A stretch of 64,000 nt of DNA from Toxorhynchites rutilus septentrionalis (Eukaryota > Arthropoda > Insecta > Diptera > Culicidae): assembly GCF_029784135.1 (NCBI RefSeq), contig NC_073746.1:98589515-98653514 (forward strand), in the 5' to 3' direction. A model generated the notes under the pieces. That model did no database searches, had not been told where the DNA came from, and was given only the letters and a program-made list of their open reading frames with translations. The first letter of the stretch is position 1; every line of letters begins with the position of its first letter. Positions 61,206 through 64,000 of the stretch are shown piece by piece. Position numbers and translations under genes: made by a program.

Positions 61206-64000
61206 ATGAGCTATCACAAATTCACAAACGAAACACTAATACTACAATGGAACATCTTTGGCTTCCGAGGCAGACTACACGAGCTACAGCTACTAGTAAA
61301 CGAACACTATCCATCCATCATTGCACTTCAAGAAACAATGGTACCCAAAATACCGCAAAATGTACTAGGTGGTCAATATGACTGGAAAATATACAACGAT
61401 CACAGTCACCCAAACAAAAACGGGGTTGCATTGGGAGTACTCCACGACGCACCCCATAAGTGGATAGATGTAAGTGGGATCGATAAGGTGCAAGTCGTAG
61501 CAGTAACTATACACCTCCCACTAAAACTTACGATCGCAAACATATATATATCGCCACACTATACAAACATCGAATATGAAAGGGCCATAATTGCAGAAAT
61601 AACACACATTGCGAGACAACTCCCACAACCGTACATACTAGTGGGCGATTTCAATGCCCACAACGAAAATTGGGGATCATACAAAAACGATACAAGAGGC
61701 AATCTCCTCCTTGAGGAGACAGATAAACATCGATGGAAAATACTAAACGAAGGTAATCCGACTAGGATGCACCCAACCTCTGGTAAACCATCGGCAATAG
61801 ACCTGATGATAGCCTCGCATAATTTGCCCAACAGCTATTTATGGAGAACTGACGAAGACACAAGAGGAAGCGACCACTTCCCTATTTTACTACAAAAACA
61901 TGGCCAAACAACAGTACTTCCCACAAGAAGGAAAAGATGGGTAACAGAAGCAGCTAACTGGAACAAATATGAGAGTGAAATCGAACGTGCCTTAACAGGT
62001 ATAGAAAGTATAGACCCCCTGGGACTAACAGATATCATAACAACTGCGGCTAGCAAAAGCATGAGGAAAACAACTGGCTACAAGCCAAAGAGAGAGGTCC
62101 CATGGTGGACCAGCGAAGTACACCAAGCCATAAAAAGCCGTAAAAAGGCACTCAGGAAGTTGAAGAACTCCAACCCTTCCTCACCTGAATACCAGGAAAA
62201 CGCGAAAAAGTTCAGAATAGAGAGAGCAAAAGCAAGAACCATAATAAAGGCGGCAAGAAAAAAGAGCTGGGAGGAATACCTAGCAGGGATCTCCCCAAAC
62301 ACAAGCAGCTCCAGCATGTGGGCTAAAGTTAGAGCATGTAAAGGAGAATACAAATGTGAGAGAATAATAATGAATATTGACCAAAAAATAACAGATGACA
62401 ATAACATCATAACAGAAGAACTTGCCAAGCACTTCACTAAAGTATCGTCAGATGAGGTCTACGAGACCTCCTTCAGAAACTTCAAAGAGAACGAGGAGAA
62501 AACAGTGGATATAAAAATAAGTGAAAATAATGAAATTTACAACAGAAGCTTCGACATGAAAGAACTCCTATGGGCACTGAACAGTGCCACAGGAAAATCC
62601 CCAGGTGAAGATAATATAACCTATCCACTACTACAAAATCTTCCAATTAAGGGTAAAGCTATACTACTAAAAACACTTAACGAAGTATGGCATACCGGCA
62701 AAATACCAAGAAAATGGAAAGAAGGTATTATCATACCCATTCCCAAAGTAGGCAGCAACACCATGAACCCAGATGGATATAGACCTATAACCCTCCTTAG
62801 TTGTGTGGGCAAAACATTAGAAAGAATGGTCAACAGAAGACTCATTGATGAGCTAGAGTACAGAAACCTGTTAAACGAAAGACAACATGCTTTTAGAAGA
62901 GGCAAAAGTACAACCACCTACCTAGCACACGTCGAGAGTATAATTAATACAGCCACAAGGCAAAATGCCCACCTAGACATGGTCTCGCTGGACCTGTCCA
63001 AAGCTTTCGATAGGACGTGGAGACTACCAATCTTAAAGCAAATGAAAGTATGGGGTTTTGACGGTCGCATTCTGAGCTTCGTTAAAGACTTCCTGACCGA
63101 TAGGAAAATTAAAGTGTTTTGCAAAGGAGCATTGAGCTCATCTAGAACCCTACAAAACGGCATACCGCAAGGTTCAGTCATGTCAACAACGCTATTTTTA
63201 ATAGCTATGGAGTCCCTCTTCGAAAGGGTACCAAATAACGTGTCTCTGGTGGTATACGCAGATGACATTACACTTATTAACTACGGTGAAACGCCAGGCT
63301 GGAATAGAAGGAAAACTCAAAGAGCGATCAACCACATACAATGTTGGGCCGATGAAAGGGGATTCAAGATTAATCCCCAGAAATCAAAACTAGTACATAT
63401 ATGCAGAAGACGACACCATAGAAAGGCCCCCTCGCTCCATCTGGGAGAATGCATAATCCCCCAAGATAGAAAAATGAAAGTACTGGGAGTAACAATAGAT
63501 TCAAAATTAACCTTCAGACAACACTTCGAAGACGTTAAGAGAACAACACAAGGTTATATAAGAGTAATGAAAATAATAGCAGGAAGGTTCAAACCTAGCA
63601 ACAGATGTACCCTAATAAAGGTAGTAAACGCTACAATATTAGCCAAAATATTACATGGAGCTGAGCTGTACTCAAGAGCAGGCGATAAAGCTACTAAAGC
63701 TCTAGAATCTGTATACAACGAAGGAATCAGAATAGCATCAGGTGCTTTTTGCACCAGCCCAGTACTATCAATTTATGCCGAATGTGGAGAGCTCCCTCTC
63801 AAATACCAAATCACTAGAAACATTTGTACAAAAGCATATCAACTGAAAGACAGGCTTACATCAGACCAATGGGAAACCCTCCCTCTATTGGAAAGAGCAA
63901 ACTTCAGCTTTAAACAGCTTACAAATCAAGATCTACCTCAAACCGTAACAAGTGTACCAACCAAACAAAGAACATGGGTACACCAATGTCCAATTATTGA
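61206..64000 (+). CDS. LINE ORF2: endonuclease and RT (3' end outside window)
   Basis: ATG at 61206, 21 bases after the ORF1 stop; the frame is open for 931 codons to the window edge. APE endonuclease: ILQWNIFGFRG, ALQETM, ILVGDFNAHNENWG, GSDHFPILL. RT: GKSPGEDNITYPLLQNL, YRPITLLSCVGKTLERM, AFRRGKSTTTYLAHVE, SLDLSKAFDRTW, NGIPQGSVMSTTLFLIAM, catalytic YADD at about residue 684, KVLGVTIDSKL. An RNase H domain is expected next by homology to element 1 but lies outside. No lesions seen, so the element may be young. Confidence 0.88.
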   Translation, partial: MSYHKFTNETLILQWNIFGFRGRLHELQLLVNEHYPSIIALQETMVPKIPQNVLGGQYDWKIYNDHSHPNKNGVALGVLHDAPHKWIDVSGIDKVQVVAVTIHLPLKLTIANIYISPHYTNIEYERAIIAEITHIARQLPQPYILVGDFNAHNENWGSYKNDTRGNLLLEETDKHRWKILNEGNPTRMHPTSGKPSAIDLMIASHNLPNSYLWRTDEDTRGSDHFPILLQKHGQTTVLPTRRKRWVTEAANWNKYESEIERALTGIESIDPLGLTDIITTAASKSMRKTTGYKPKREVPWWTSEVHQAIKSRKKALRKLKNSNPSSPEYQENAKKFRIERAKARTIIKAARKKSWEEYLAGISPNTSSSSMWAKVRACKGEYKCERIIMNIDQKITDDNNIITEELAKHFTKVSSDEVYETSFRNFKENEEKTVDIKISENNEIYNRSFDMKELLWALNSATGKSPGEDNITYPLLQNLPIKGKAILLKTLNEVWHTGKIPRKWKEGIIIPIPKVGSNTMNPDGYRPITLLSCVGKTLERMVNRRLIDELEYRNLLNERQHAFRRGKSTTTYLAHVESIINTATRQNAHLDMVSLDLSKAFDRTWRLPILKQMKVWGFDGRILSFVKDFLTDRKIKVFCKGALSSSRTLQNGIPQGSVMSTTLFLIAMESLFERVPNNVSLVVYADDITLINYGETPGWNRRKTQRAINHIQCWADERGFKINPQKSKLVHICRRRHHRKAPSLHLGECIIPQDRKMKVLGVTIDSKLTFRQHFEDVKRTTQGYIRVMKIIAGRFKPSNRCTLIKVVNATILAKILHGAELYSRAGDKATKALESVYNEGIRIASGAFCTSPVLSIYAECGELPLKYQITRNICTKAYQLKDRLTSDQWETLPLLERANFSFKQLTNQDLPQTVTSVPTKQRTWVHQCPII

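Larger units (their letters stand above)
59615..64000 (+). mobile_element. I-type LINE inserted in 18S rDNA (element 2, partial)
   Basis: Leader/5' UTR up to 59993, ORF1 and ORF2; the element runs past the right edge. The 5' junction lies between 59615 and about 59685. ORF1 and ORF2 resemble those of element 1 (30.5-36.5 kb) but are clearly diverged. Known 18S-specific LINEs (R7, R8 types) exist; whether this one is site-specific or landed by chance cannot be told without the 3' junction. Confidence 0.8.

Overview
The window looks like a repeat-rich insect genome, most likely a culicine mosquito. It carries a DD37E Tc1-like transposon (a family known from mosquitoes), a tRNA-derived SINE ending in GAA-rich sequence, BEL/Pao, copia and RNase H-bearing LINEs, a ZAD zinc-finger gene with 50-60 bp introns, and an insect-type rDNA spacer followed by 18S sequence. 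The species is an inference; only the insect character is well supported. Almost everything is mobile DNA or its debris. One plausible host protein gene is visible (the ZAD-C2H2 gene at 44.5-46.3 kb).

Layout. 1-4946: two head-to-tail copies of an R4/Dong-like LINE with a C-terminal restriction-like endonuclease, the second full length. 4947-6488: a broken RNase H-type LINE with a LADD reverse transcriptase. 6489-9461: first copy of an unnamed repeat family whose end is the near-palindrome GACGTAGGACTACGTC. 9462-14866: unassigned DNA plus a 5'-truncated LADD LINE with a 12-bp target-site duplication. 14867-42558: a giant inverted repeat with two about 5.05-kb arms (about 17.6 kb apart) that look nearly identical. 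Each arm holds three histone H3 pseudogenes, an 80-bp perfect hairpin, and a SINE inserted in the end of a MITE. The spacer holds a Harbinger-like nest, a complete but mutated copia element, an H2A pseudogene and an I-type LINE. 42559-44330: a second H2A pseudogene and further ends of the GACGTAGGAC family. 44522-46270: ZAD zinc-finger gene. 47252-48549: intact DD37E transposon. 48600-52571: decayed BEL/Pao element. 52665-54597: a mariner transposase with a long low-complexity N-terminal extension, preceded by a 313-base leader that also precedes the LINE at 59.7 kb. 54700-58741: rDNA intergenic/external spacer with 111-bp, 186-bp and 54-bp repeats and a duplicated promoter-like block. 58742-59614: 5' part of 18S rRNA, interrupted by an I-type LINE that runs off the window.

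Main themes. First, the GACGTAGGAC family is associated with dead copies of replication-dependent histone genes (H3 and H2A) that keep TATA boxes or 3' stem-loops; this cargo and the 5-kb palindrome are the strongest candidates for something undescribed. Second, the same leader stands before a DD34D transposase and before a LINE ORF1, both starting at the same ATG context and both lying at rDNA. This suggests promoter/5'UTR sharing between unrelated mobile elements in or near the rDNA locus. The very high identity of the palindrome arms could also be an assembly effect, so it needs long-read support.
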